A model generated the notes under the pieces. The model saw nothing but the letters and a program-made list of their open reading frames with translations, was not told the origin of the DNA and did no database searches. The position numbers and the translations under genes were made by a program. Positions 1 through 5,135 of a DNA stretch of 5,562 nucleotides are shown here, piece after piece. Every line of letters begins with the position of its first letter. Positions within the stretch are counted from its first letter, which is position 1. The stretch is from an uncultured Oribacterium sp. (GTDB lineage Bacteria > Bacillota > Clostridia > Lachnospirales > Lachnospiraceae), in NCBI GenBank assembly GCA_934279105.1, contig CAKQWR010000131.1:1-5562 (forward strand), given 5' to 3'.

Positions 1-1308
1 ATGATGATGGAGAATTACCGTTCGACGCCGCAGATCCTCCGGGTGGCCAATGCTCTGATCCGGAAGAACAGGCAGCGTATCGAAAAGGACCTGCTCCCGA
101 TGCTTCCGGATGGCGTCCCGGTCGTCTGTCATCTCGCGGAAGACAGCACGAAGGAATCTGAGTGGATCGTGAAGAATATCGAAACGCTCCATCAGATGGG
201 TGTCGCTTATAACGAAATGACGGTCATGTACCGGGCGCACTATGTCACGCGTACGATCGAGGAAGTCTTTCTGAAATCGAAGATTCCGTATACGATCTAC
301 TCCGGTATTCAGTTTTTCGACCGCATGGAGATCAAGGATGCGCTGTGTTATCTCCGTATGCTCGTCTATAAGGATGATATAAGCTTCCGGCGCATCGCGA
401 ATGTGCCGAAGCGGAACCTCGGTGTGCGTCGCATGAAGTTTCTCGAAGAGTTCACAGAACAGAACGGGGGCACGCTGTACGATGCCCTCGTGAAGAACCT
501 CGAGCACGAGATTTTCAGGGGTACGAAGGCCAGTGATTTCGTAGCACTCATCGAGAAATATGCCGCAGGGTATCACGATCGGACGATTTCCGAGGTGCTG
601 ACGAGCATTCTGCATGAATCCGGCTATGAAAAGATGCTTCGTACAGAGGGCGCACAGGACCGCCTCGATAATCTCGCAGAGCTGAAGCAGGCGGTGTTCT
701 CCTTCGAAACAAGTGCCGGCGAAGAAACCGATCTCGAGGCCTACCTTCAGAGTGTTGCAATGCTCAGTAACATGGACATCGCGGACTGTCATGATCGGGT
801 AAAGCTCATGACGGTCCATACCGCAAAGGGTCTGGAGTTTCCATATGTGTTTCTCTGCAGTATGAGTGAGGGCATCTTCCCGTCGAAAAAGGTAAACACC
901 CTCGAGGGTATGGAAGAGGAGCGACGACTCGCCTTCGTCGCGATCACACGTGCAGAAAAAGGACTCTATCTGTCCGAAGCCGCCGGTCGAAATTTCGATG
1001 GTTCGCCACGCTATCCGTCACGCTTTCTTCTCGATATCGACCGGGATCTTCTTCACTTCACGGAAGCACCGAAGGCCGGACTGCTGAAGGAAGCCGAAAG
1101 CTATATCCAGCTGGTCGACAGCCGTTTTAAGCGCAGTGACGATGCTTCGCTCTTTCACATCGGCGACCGCATCCGACACCGCGCCTTCGGCCTCGGCACT
1201 ATTCAGGACGTCGACCTCGACCAGTCAGCGTATACGATTCGTTTCGATGATCTTCCGACGGAACGGCGACTTAGCCTTCGCGTGAAGATGGAGAGGATAG
1301 AAGCGTGA
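1..1308 (+). CDS. pcrA: ATP-dependent DNA helicase of the PcrA/UvrD family, C-terminal part (5' end outside the window)
   Basis: This is a superfamily 1A 3'-5' DNA helicase that uses ATP to unwind DNA in repair and to clear blocked replication forks and RNA polymerases. The 435 visible residues begin at motif IV (ENYRSTPQIL, residues 4-13). They then show the 2B-side block (IPYTIYSGIQFFDRMEIKDA, 95-114), motif V (VKLMTVHTAKGLEF, 267-280) and motif VI with the arginine finger region (EEERRLAFVAITRA, 305-318). Near the end, FHIGDRIRHRAFGLGTI (385-401) matches the Tudor-like segment which in Bacillus PcrA contacts RNA polymerase. Family members are about 730 residues; the Walker A and DExx motifs are missing because they lie upstream of position 1. 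The ATG at position 1 is therefore internal. PcrA is preferred over UvrD because of the Gram-positive setting. The TGA stop shares its last base with a 17-bp inverted repeat, and no terminator follows, so readthrough into the next gene is possible. Confidence 0.95.
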   Translation: MMMENYRSTPQILRVANALIRKNRQRIEKDLLPMLPDGVPVVCHLAEDSTKESEWIVKNIETLHQMGVAYNEMTVMYRAHYVTRTIEEVFLKSKIPYTIYSGIQFFDRMEIKDALCYLRMLVYKDDISFRRIANVPKRNLGVRRMKFLEEFTEQNGGTLYDALVKNLEHEIFRGTKASDFVALIEKYAAGYHDRTISEVLTSILHESGYEKMLRTEGAQDRLDNLAELKQAVFSFETSAGEETDLEAYLQSVAMLSNMDIADCHDRVKLMTVHTAKGLEFPYVFLCSMSEGIFPSKKVNTLEGMEEERRLAFVAITRAEKGLYLSEAAGRNFDGSPRYPSRFLLDIDRDLLHFTEAPKAGLLKEAESYIQLVDSRFKRSDDASLFHIGDRIRHRAFGLGTIQDVDLDQSAYTIRFDDLPTERRLSLRVKMERIEA

Positions 1309-1324
1309 CCGTAAATTTGTTATA
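1308..1324 (-). repeat. 17-bp inverted repeat, left copy
   Basis: The sequence ACCGTAAATTTGTTATA is the exact reverse complement of 2018-2034; the match stops at both ends, so the repeat is exactly 17 bp. The copy begins on the last base of the helicase stop codon and ends 28 bases before the next start. On the plus strand it runs into GTTATAAC (1319-1326), an 8-bp palindrome. No target-site duplication is visible outside the two arms (GCGTG on the left, AAAGG on the right). Confidence 0.85.
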
Positions 1325-1326
1325 AC
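1318..1326 (+). promoter_or_regulatory. Candidate extended -10 promoter element for the gene at 1353
   Basis: TGTTATAAC contains TG, one base, then TATAAC, which matches five of six bases of the sigma-A -10 consensus. Transcription would start near 1333, inside a run of nine A (1328-1336), about 20 bases before the ATG. I find no convincing -35 at 16-18 bases upstream (1298-1303 is TAGAAG). The call therefore rests on the extended -10 alone. The element overlaps the 17-bp inverted repeat. Confidence 0.35.
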
Positions 1327-1352
1327 TAAAAAAAAACACAGGGGGAAACCAT

Positions 1353-1916
1353 ATGCTCCGAATCCATACAGCTTTTACGAGAGATCCGCAGGCCAATGCC
1401 TACATCCGTGACTTCATAAATGATCGTATCACGGCACTTCTCATCAACGATATCGAATGGGCGGCAGGCCAGAATTACCTGAAGGTACTGCCGACCGACG
1501 TAGAATATCAGGAAAATATTCATTTCTACTTCCCGGATCACTATGACCGGGCGGCCGGTGCGGCAGCATTTCTTAACCTTCTGAAGGGCGTAAAGTCAAA
1601 GGATGAGTTCATTCCGAACGTCTACGAGGAGTACGCGCTCCACGCAGCCATCCATAACTATATTCATAACTGTGAAGATAAAGGCCTGAGTCCAGCGCGT
1701 TCCATGCCGCAGGAAGCCCGTCATTATGTTATAAATATTCTGAAGAATGAATATCTTACCGACGAAGAAAAGGATGAGATGGACCCGGATGTCCGTCTCG
1801 CGACCTTCGAGGACATGTATGACTATGACGATTTTCTGACCTATAATATGGATTATGCGATGCTCGATCATATGACGGAAGAGGAGATCGACGCCGTAAG
1901 AGAGCAGAAAGAATAA
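1353..1916 (+). CDS. Hypothetical acidic protein of 187 residues
   Basis: I do not recognise this family. The start is well supported: AGGGGG at 1340-1345 lies 7 bases before the ATG. The protein has no signal peptide, no obvious transmembrane segment and no cysteine cluster (one cysteine, in IHNCEDK), so it is probably cytoplasmic. The N-terminal two thirds look mixed alpha/beta and are rich in aromatic residues, with a His/Asn-rich stretch AAIHNYIHNCEDKG near residues 97-110. The last 50 residues are strongly acidic and Tyr/Met-rich, with DMYDYDDFLTYNMDY around 158-172. It follows the helicase by 44 bases on the same strand with no terminator between, and could be co-transcribed or use the extended -10 at 1318-1326. 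The gene and its downstream gap are bracketed by the 17-bp inverted repeats. Coding is supported by the ribosome binding site and an uninterrupted frame; function is unknown. Confidence 0.8.
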   Translation: MLRIHTAFTRDPQANAYIRDFINDRITALLINDIEWAAGQNYLKVLPTDVEYQENIHFYFPDHYDRAAGAAAFLNLLKGVKSKDEFIPNVYEEYALHAAIHNYIHNCEDKGLSPARSMPQEARHYVINILKNEYLTDEEKDEMDPDVRLATFEDMYDYDDFLTYNMDYAMLDHMTEEEIDAVREQKE

Positions 1917-1941
1917 GCTGTCCGAAGTGTCACATACCGTT

Positions 1942-2013
1942 TGCCCTTGATAAGAAATCCCGGGCATACCCCCTGAATTTCTGTGGGCAGTCGCTCAGGA
2001 TTTCTGAGTACTG
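1942..2013 (+). other. Structured gap upstream of the HAD gene with competing hairpins
   Basis: TGCCC (1942-1946) can pair with GGGCA at either 1962-1966 or 1985-1989, and the two pairings exclude each other. Just downstream, CTCAG (1994-1998) pairs with CTGAG (2004-2008) around a five-base loop. An outer CAGT/ACTG pairing (1988-1991 with 2010-2013) extends that stem; its first bases overlap the second GGGCA. No T-tract follows, so this is not a terminator. I could not match it to a riboswitch class by eye. It may be a 3' end structure of the preceding transcript, a leader, or chance pairing. Confidence 0.3.
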
Positions 2014-2017
2014 AATA

Positions 2018-2034
2018 TATAACAAATTTACGGT
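2018..2034 (+). repeat. 17-bp inverted repeat, right copy
   Basis: TATAACAAATTTACGGT is the exact reverse complement of 1308-1324. It begins with TATAAC, a plausible -10 hexamer, although no matching -35 is seen. It ends in TTTACGGTAAA (2027-2037), an odd palindrome with five-base arms around a central G. The repeat runs directly into the ribosome binding site of the HAD gene, so anything bound here could affect both initiation of transcription and access of ribosomes. Confidence 0.85.
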
Positions 2035-2042
2035 AAAGGAGG
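2035..2042 (+). promoter_or_regulatory. Ribosome binding site that decides a TTG start
   Basis: AAAGGAGG is a near-perfect Shine-Dalgarno sequence ending 7 bases before TTG at 2050-2052. No ATG or GTG in frame lies at a comparable distance, so this site fixes the non-ATG start of the HAD gene. Confidence 0.85.
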
Positions 2043-2049
2043 AATCACG

Positions 2050-2574
2050 TTGTTTGATCCGAATTATCAGCTGGGCCTCGATACAGCGCTTCTAAAGAGA
2101 AAAGACCTGGTTCGTTTTTTTGATATCGATGGTGTCCTGTCTGTTTATGCTTATGGCGCCGATGGCGTCAATGCCGTCCGTGACGTTGAATTTGATGAAT
2201 TTATGGAGACCCATGACCTCTATCAGTATGCCGAGGCACCTGCCTTTATCAAAGAATACATCGAACAGTATACCGAACCGAACCTGAACTATGTCGTAAG
2301 TCAGTCCGGTACAGTAGCACAGGACCAGCAGAAAATCGAGTTTCTGAACCGTTGCTATCCGGGGGTATTTTCTCCGGAGCACATCCTGTTTACAAGGACG
2401 GATGAAAAGGCAGATGCCGTGCATTCTGCGCTGGAGAAAAATCATGAGGGACTGGCTACACCGCATCTCTTTATCGACGACAGCACAAGCGTACTGGATA
2501 AGCTGCAGGTCGCCGGCATTCGCGCGGTTCACGTATCCAGCTTACTGTTGCTGGCAACCATCCGGAAGGCCTAA
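2050..2574 (+). CDS. Small HAD-superfamily hydrolase, substrate unknown
   Basis: This is a 174-residue HAD-fold protein, probably a magnesium-dependent phosphatase in the cytoplasm. The signature is visible in order: motif I FFDIDGVL (residues 23-30) with the likely nucleophile D25 and acid/base D27; a motif II-like strand NYVVSQSGT (80-88) with S84 or S86 as the phosphate ligand; K120 in DEKADAV as a candidate motif III lysine; and motif IV HLFIDDS (139-145) with the metal-binding pair D143-D144. The segment between motifs I and II is about 50 residues, a modest cap or extended loop. Translation starts at TTG with a strong AAAGGAGG. The MBL-fold gene follows after 70 bases with no terminator, so the two are probably one operon. 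A non-phosphatase role cannot be excluded, because motif III is only tentative and no substrate-specific motif is recognised. Confidence 0.8.
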   Translation: MFDPNYQLGLDTALLKRKDLVRFFDIDGVLSVYAYGADGVNAVRDVEFDEFMETHDLYQYAEAPAFIKEYIEQYTEPNLNYVVSQSGTVAQDQQKIEFLNRCYPGVFSPEHILFTRTDEKADAVHSALEKNHEGLATPHLFIDDSTSVLDKLQVAGIRAVHVSSLLLLATIRKA

Positions 2575-2605
2575 CGGACGGTTGGTCCGATTGCCTGACG
2601 GTCAG
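2575..2605 (+). repeat. Two small inverted repeats between the HAD and MBL genes
   Basis: CGGAC (2575-2579) pairs with GTCCG (2585-2589) across a five-base loop. It is followed by CTGACGGTCAG (2595-2605), a perfect odd palindrome. No T-run follows, so they are unlikely to terminate transcription. They might stabilise or process the mRNA between the two cistrons, or be protein-binding sites. Confidence 0.35.
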
Positions 2606-2644
2606 CTCAACGTTACGCAACACATTTATAAATTAGGAGGAAGT

Positions 2645-3322
2645 ATGGAACATATAAGTGATGATATCCGGGTTCTTCATCACGCGGCGATTCGACTGGT
2701 GATGAAGGGAACAAATCAGAAAAACTACGTCATCTACTGCGATCCGTTTCATCTTCATGAAACACCGGCAGATGCCGACCTTATCCTCGTAACACATGCG
2801 CACTATGATCATTACTCGGTCGAGGATATCGCGAAGGTACGAAAGAAGGATACGGAAGCTGTTTATCCGGCTTCCATGCAGGGGGAAACCGCAGACTCCG
2901 GTATCGAAGAGACCGCCGATCATTTCCTTCACTGGAATGAACGCTTCGATTTTCATGGTATCAGAATTTCAGCTATTCCTGCCTATAATCCAAATAAGCG
3001 TTTCCACCCGGCAGTGCAGCAGTGGATCGGCTATCTGCTCGACGATGGCACTCGCCGTATCTATATCGCCGGTGATACCGACATGACCCCGGAGGCAGAA
3101 GCTGTCCGCTGTGATATCGCCCTTCTCCCGATTGGTGGCACCTATACCATGGATGCACACGAAGCTGCTATGCTGACCGGAAGGATCCGTCCAGAAGTGG
3201 TCATCCCGACGCACTATGGCTCCGTAGCGGGCGTAAAGAGCGATGAGGAAGTATTCCGTGCAGATGTTGCGAAAACCGTAGCTGAAGTTCACGTAGAGAT
3301 CCGTATGGAACGCTACGAATAA
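2645..3322 (+). CDS. MBL-fold metal-dependent hydrolase, UPF0173/UlaG-like
   Basis: This 225-residue cytoplasmic protein belongs to the metallo-beta-lactamase fold. The metal site is complete: VTHAHYDHYS (residues 49-58) gives H51, H53, D55 and H56; H121 in KRFHPAVQQWIGY is the probable third histidine; D144 in YIAGDTDMTPE is the bridging aspartate; and H190 in VVIPTHYGSVAG is the last ligand. The ALLPIGGTYTMDAHEAA stretch (159-175) is typical of the UPF0173/UlaG-like branch, whose characterised member UlaG is an L-ascorbate-6-phosphate lactonase. No ascorbate genes are nearby, so the substrate is open. The start is chosen from AGGAGG at 2635-2640, four bases before the ATG. The reading frame is open further upstream, to 2402, but that part overlaps the HAD gene and lacks family similarity. 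It is probably co-transcribed with the HAD gene and ends 155 bases before a terminator. Confidence 0.92.
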   Translation: MEHISDDIRVLHHAAIRLVMKGTNQKNYVIYCDPFHLHETPADADLILVTHAHYDHYSVEDIAKVRKKDTEAVYPASMQGETADSGIEETADHFLHWNERFDFHGIRISAIPAYNPNKRFHPAVQQWIGYLLDDGTRRIYIAGDTDMTPEAEAVRCDIALLPIGGTYTMDAHEAAMLTGRIRPEVVIPTHYGSVAGVKSDEEVFRADVAKTVAEVHVEIRMERYE

Positions 3323-3383
3323 GCTCTTCAGAATCTCCTTCAGAATCGTCTTAAGAATTTCATAATCAGACATTTCGCTTTTC

Positions 3384-3428
3384 TTCAAGCACTTATTATC
3401 ACAATCCGTTATGATAAAGATGCTTGAA
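3384..3428 (+). other. Imperfect hairpin in the 3' region after the MBL gene
   Basis: TTCAAGCA (3384-3391) pairs with TGCTTGAA (3421-3428). Inside it, TTATCA (3396-3401) pairs with TGATAA (3412-3417), separated from the outer stem by a small internal loop. A-rather than T-residues follow, so it is not a terminator on the plus strand, and no T-run follows on the minus strand either. It lies in the 155-base stretch between the stop codon and the terminator and could be a stable 3' UTR element. Confidence 0.4.
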
Positions 3429-3477
3429 AAAGACATCAGGCACAATCCTTTTTTCAAAACTAAATCCTTTATAAACG

Positions 3478-3503
3478 ATCCCGGTTGCTTCCCGGGATTT
3501 TTT
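3478..3503 (+). terminator. Rho-independent terminator of the HAD-MBL unit
   Basis: ATCCCGG (3478-3484) pairs with CCGGGAT (3492-3498) around a seven-base loop. A run of six T (3498-3503) begins at the last stem base. It lies 155 bases past the MBL stop codon, which is a long 3' UTR. Confidence 0.85.
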
Positions 3504-3623
3504 ATGTTCATTTGTAAGCTGCACGAATGAAGAAATACCTTCAACATCTATTCAAAAAAGCGTCTGCAAAAACTATTTATAGAATATATAAAATCATTTT
3601 TATGTTCTTTCTTCCAAACTGTC

Positions 3624-3652
3624 TTGTAAAGATTTCGCTTTCTTCATAAAAT
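3624..3652 (+). promoter_or_regulatory. Candidate sigma-A promoter for rpoD
   Basis: TTGTAA (3624-3629) and TAAAAT (3647-3652) are separated by exactly 17 bases and match the -35 and -10 consensus at four and five of six positions. Transcription would start near 3659, leaving a leader of about 98 bases before the rpoD ATG. A terminator 120 bases upstream makes a promoter in this interval necessary. A second, weaker pair at 3564-3592 could be an additional start. Confidence 0.5.
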
Positions 3653-3720
3653 AGCAAGGCTGTCTAAAAATATCAGCATGTTCATCTGCACTGTGGATGA
3701 TATGTAGCAATATAGTTCAC

Positions 3721-3734
3721 ACGACATATGTCGT
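3721..3734. promoter_or_regulatory. Perfect 14-bp palindrome in the rpoD leader
   Basis: ACGACATATGTCGT reads identically on both strands and stops at both flanks (C on each side). It lies 22 bases before the rpoD ATG and downstream of the candidate promoter. It could therefore be a repressor roadblock site, or fold in the mRNA as a five-base-pair hairpin with a four-base loop just ahead of the translation start. Confidence 0.45.
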
Positions 3735-3756
3735 CTTTATCGTTTCAGGTTTTTCA

Positions 3757-4890
3757 ATGGCAAAAATTAATACACAGAACACAAAAGGAAACAAAAATCT
3801 CATTATCAAAATTAATGGACGCGATGGCTCCAGCACACTGATTCAGCAGGAGCATCTTCTCGAAGAGGATGATTACAGTGCGGAGACAGAGGTAACTGCA
3901 GAGGATGAGCTTGAATTAAACGAAGACCTCGCTTCGGTTGCTGTCGACGATGACGAAGATATCACCGAGGAAGACCTCGAGGATGAGGAGCTTTCTGAGG
4001 AGGATCGTGAAGCACGAACCCTTGATATGGAAGCACTTGCAAACCTCGAAAATGTGTCTGCAGATGACCCGGTTCGAATCTATCTGAAGGAAATCGGAAG
4101 CTATCCGCTTCTGACACCGGATGAGGAGCTGGATCTCGCACTTCGTTGCAAGAATGGTGACATGTATGCCCGTCAGCGTCTTATCGAGTGTAACCTTCGT
4201 CTGGTTGTTTCGATTGCGAAGCGTTTTACCGGCCGTGGTATGAGCTTCCTGGATCTCATTCAGGAGGGTAACATGGGGCTCATGCGTGGTGTTGAGAAGT
4301 TTGAGCCGGAGCGTGGCTTCAAGCTTTCCACCTATGCAACCTGGTGGATTCGTCAGGCCATCGCCCGCGCACTGGCCGATCAGTCCAGAACCATCCGTGT
4401 TCCGGTTCATATGGTCGAACTGATCAACAAAATCAAGAAAACTTCCCGCCAGCTGGCCCTGACCCTCGGTCACGAACCGACGACGGCGGACATCGCAGAA
4501 TTCCTGGATATTCCGGAAGAGCGTGTACAGGAGGTCGTGAACTACGATGCTGGTCCTGCATCCCTCGATAGCAAGGTTGGTGAGGATGAGGATTCCGATC
4601 TCGGTTCCTTTATCGCTGATGAAAAAATCATCTCCCCGGAGCAGAATGTAGCGAATGTTATGATGAAAGAACAGATCGAAGCGATCCTCTGCAATCTGTC
4701 CGAGCGTGAACGTGAAGTTCTGGAGATGCGTTATGGTCTCGTAGATGGACGTGAGCGTACGCTGGAGGAAATCGGTACGATGTACCACGTTACCCGTGAG
4801 CGTATCCGTCAGATTGAAAACAAGGCACTTCGTAAGCTTCAGAATCCGAAGTATAAGCGTGAGCTCGAAGGCTTCCTCGAGAATAACTGA
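3757..4890 (+). CDS. rpoD: Primary RNA polymerase sigma factor, sigma-70/SigA
   Basis: This is the housekeeping sigma factor, which joins core RNA polymerase to recognise -35/-10 promoters. With the chosen start it has 377 residues, close to the usual SigA length of about 370. Domains in order: a basic N-terminal tail (1-30); a very acidic stretch (36-87, 28 of 52 residues Asp or Glu) where region 1.1 would be; region 1.2 from [17 protein letters not shown] (103-119); region 2 with [12 protein letters not shown] (146-157) and the -10-reading [16 protein letters not shown] (191-206); region 3 (about 225-290); and region 4 ending with the -35-reading helix [17 protein letters not shown] (345-361). 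I prefer ATG 3757 (MAKINTQN) with a weak AGG seven bases upstream. An ATG 60 bases earlier would add a hydrophobic 20-residue extension ([10 protein letters not shown]...) without a ribosome binding site. The dnaG primase gene, often next to rpoD in Bacillota, is not adjacent upstream. Confidence 0.97.
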   Translation: MAKINTQNTKGNKNLIIKINGRDGSSTLIQQEHLLEEDDYSAETEVTAEDELELNEDLASVAVDDDEDITEEDLEDEELSEEDREARTLDMEALANLENVSADDPVRIYLKEIGSYPLLTPDEELDLALRCKNGDMYARQRLIECNLRLVVSIAKRFTGRGMSFLDLIQEGNMGLMRGVEKFEPERGFKLSTYATWWIRQAIARALADQSRTIRVPVHMVELINKIKKTSRQLALTLGHEPTTADIAEFLDIPEERVQEVVNYDAGPASLDSKVGEDEDSDLGSFIADEKIISPEQNVANVMMKEQIEAILCNLSEREREVLEMRYGLVDGRERTLEEIGTMYHVTRERIRQIENKALRKLQNPKYKRELEGFLENN

Positions 4891-4893
4891 TTC

Positions 4894-4938
4894 AAAAACC
4901 GGACTATCTGCTATAATGGCAGAAAGTCCGGTTTTTTT
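4894..4938 (+). terminator. Strong rho-independent terminator of rpoD
   Basis: AAAAACCGGACT (4894-4905) pairs perfectly with AGTCCGGTTTTT (4925-4936). After a single A/A mismatch the stem continues with TCTGC (4907-4911) paired to GCAGA (4919-4923), closing a seven-base loop. Seven T follow the GC part of the stem (4932-4938). It begins three bases after the rpoD stop codon. The A-run on the 5' side could also give some termination on the minus strand. Confidence 0.95.
4909..4917 (+). promoter_or_regulatory. Candidate extended -10 promoter inside the rpoD terminator loop
   Basis: TGCTATAAT is a perfect extended -10 (TG, one base, TATAAT). There is no good -35 (4889-4894 is GATTCA), which extended -10 promoters can tolerate. 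A transcript starting near 4924 would carry only the right arm of the terminator, so the hairpin could not form in it. It would read through the 212-base leader into the gene at 5136. This is inference from the motif; the loop sequence could match by chance. Confidence 0.35.
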
Positions 4939-4997
4939 GCATCTCGTCGCAGTATATTCTACTGTTGCCCGCGAAATCAGCAGGATTATTTAAAACA

Positions 4998-5014
4998 CAT
5001 AACATAATTACGGT
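4998..5014 (+). repeat. Third, diverged copy of the 17-bp repeat
   Basis: CATAACATAATTACGGT matches 14 of 17 bases of the copy at 2018-2034, and both are followed by AAA. It has the same orientation as that copy and lies 121 bases before the start of the last gene. ATAACA and TTACGGT are the shared core. Unlike the other two copies it has no inverted partner within the window. Confidence 0.6.
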
Positions 5015-5020
5015 AAACCA

Positions 5021-5037
5021 ATCGATGCATGCAGCAG
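5021..5037 (+). repeat. 17-bp direct repeat, first copy
   Basis: ATCGATGCATGCAGCAG recurs exactly at 5080-5096, with a start-to-start distance of 59 bases. It contains the overlapping palindromes ATCGAT and TGCATGCA. Confidence 0.8.
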
Positions 5038-5051
5038 TTCTCCCCCGTAGA

Positions 5052-5064
5052 GATGAGACTCATC
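5052..5064. repeat. 13-bp odd palindrome in the leader
   Basis: GATGAGACTCATC has perfect six-base arms around a central A. It sits between the two direct repeats. ATGAGAC within it (5053-5059) is also exactly complementary to GTCTCAT at 5110-5116, which allows a competing long-range fold. Confidence 0.45.
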
Positions 5065-5079
5065 CGATACATCCATGAC

Positions 5080-5096
5080 ATCGATGCATGCAGCAG
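5080..5096 (+). repeat. 17-bp direct repeat, second copy
   Basis: This is the exact copy of 5021-5037. It ends in CAGCAG (5091-5096), which pairs with CTGCTG (5105-5110) across an eight-base loop. The CAGCAG of the first copy could pair with the same partner instead. Confidence 0.8.
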
Positions 5097-5135
5097 CACA
5101 TCGTCTGCTGTCTCATAGAAAGAACAGGTATATAT

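Larger units (their letters stand above)
3323..3756. other. 434-base non-coding region between the MBL gene and rpoD
   Basis: I see no supported gene here. The region holds, in order: two direct copies of CTTCAGAATC (3326-3335 and 3338-3347); an imperfect hairpin at 3384-3428; the terminator at 3478-3503; a very AT-rich stretch (about 3537-3600) with a weak promoter-like pair CTGCAA (3564-3569) and TATAAA (3587-3592) at 17-base spacing; a better promoter candidate at 3624-3652; and a perfect palindrome at 3721-3734. It marks a boundary between two transcription units and carries the likely control region of rpoD. Confidence 0.6.

Noticed and set aside
1328..1336. Run of nine A after the helicase gene as the T-tract of a minus-strand terminator
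   Set aside because: No GC-rich hairpin precedes it on the minus strand, and no minus-strand gene is supported.
2092..2532. A 146-codon minus-strand open frame opposite the HAD gene
   Set aside because: It is fully contained in the HAD gene, which has the motifs and the ribosome binding site; the antisense product has neither.
2591..2632. TTGCCT and TATAAA upstream of the MBL gene as a promoter
   Set aside because: The spacing is about 30 bases, not 16-18, and the -10-like sequence abuts the Shine-Dalgarno, so transcription would start within or past the start codon.
2969..3547. A 192-codon minus-strand open frame across the end of the MBL gene and the gap
   Set aside because: It lies largely opposite the well-supported MBL gene, has no ribosome binding site, and its product shows no family features.
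3372..3646. Near-repeat ATTTCGCTTT followed by CTTCA at about 3372-3387 and 3632-3646
   Set aside because: The match is short, pyrimidine-rich and interrupted by one extra base; in an AT-rich gap this is easily chance.
3697..3756. Upstream ATG giving rpoD a 20-residue N-terminal extension
   Set aside because: No Shine-Dalgarno precedes it, the added residues are hydrophobic and untypical of SigA, and the palindrome would fall in coding sequence. The shorter form has normal SigA length.
3916..4788. A 290-codon minus-strand open frame inside rpoD
   Set aside because: It is a mirror of the rpoD codon pattern; the plus-strand product is an unmistakable sigma factor.
5025..5078. A 17-codon leader peptide frame starting in the first direct repeat (MHAAVLPRRDETHPIHP)
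   Set aside because: There is no ribosome binding site, no run of one regulatory amino acid and no terminator or attenuator before the next gene.
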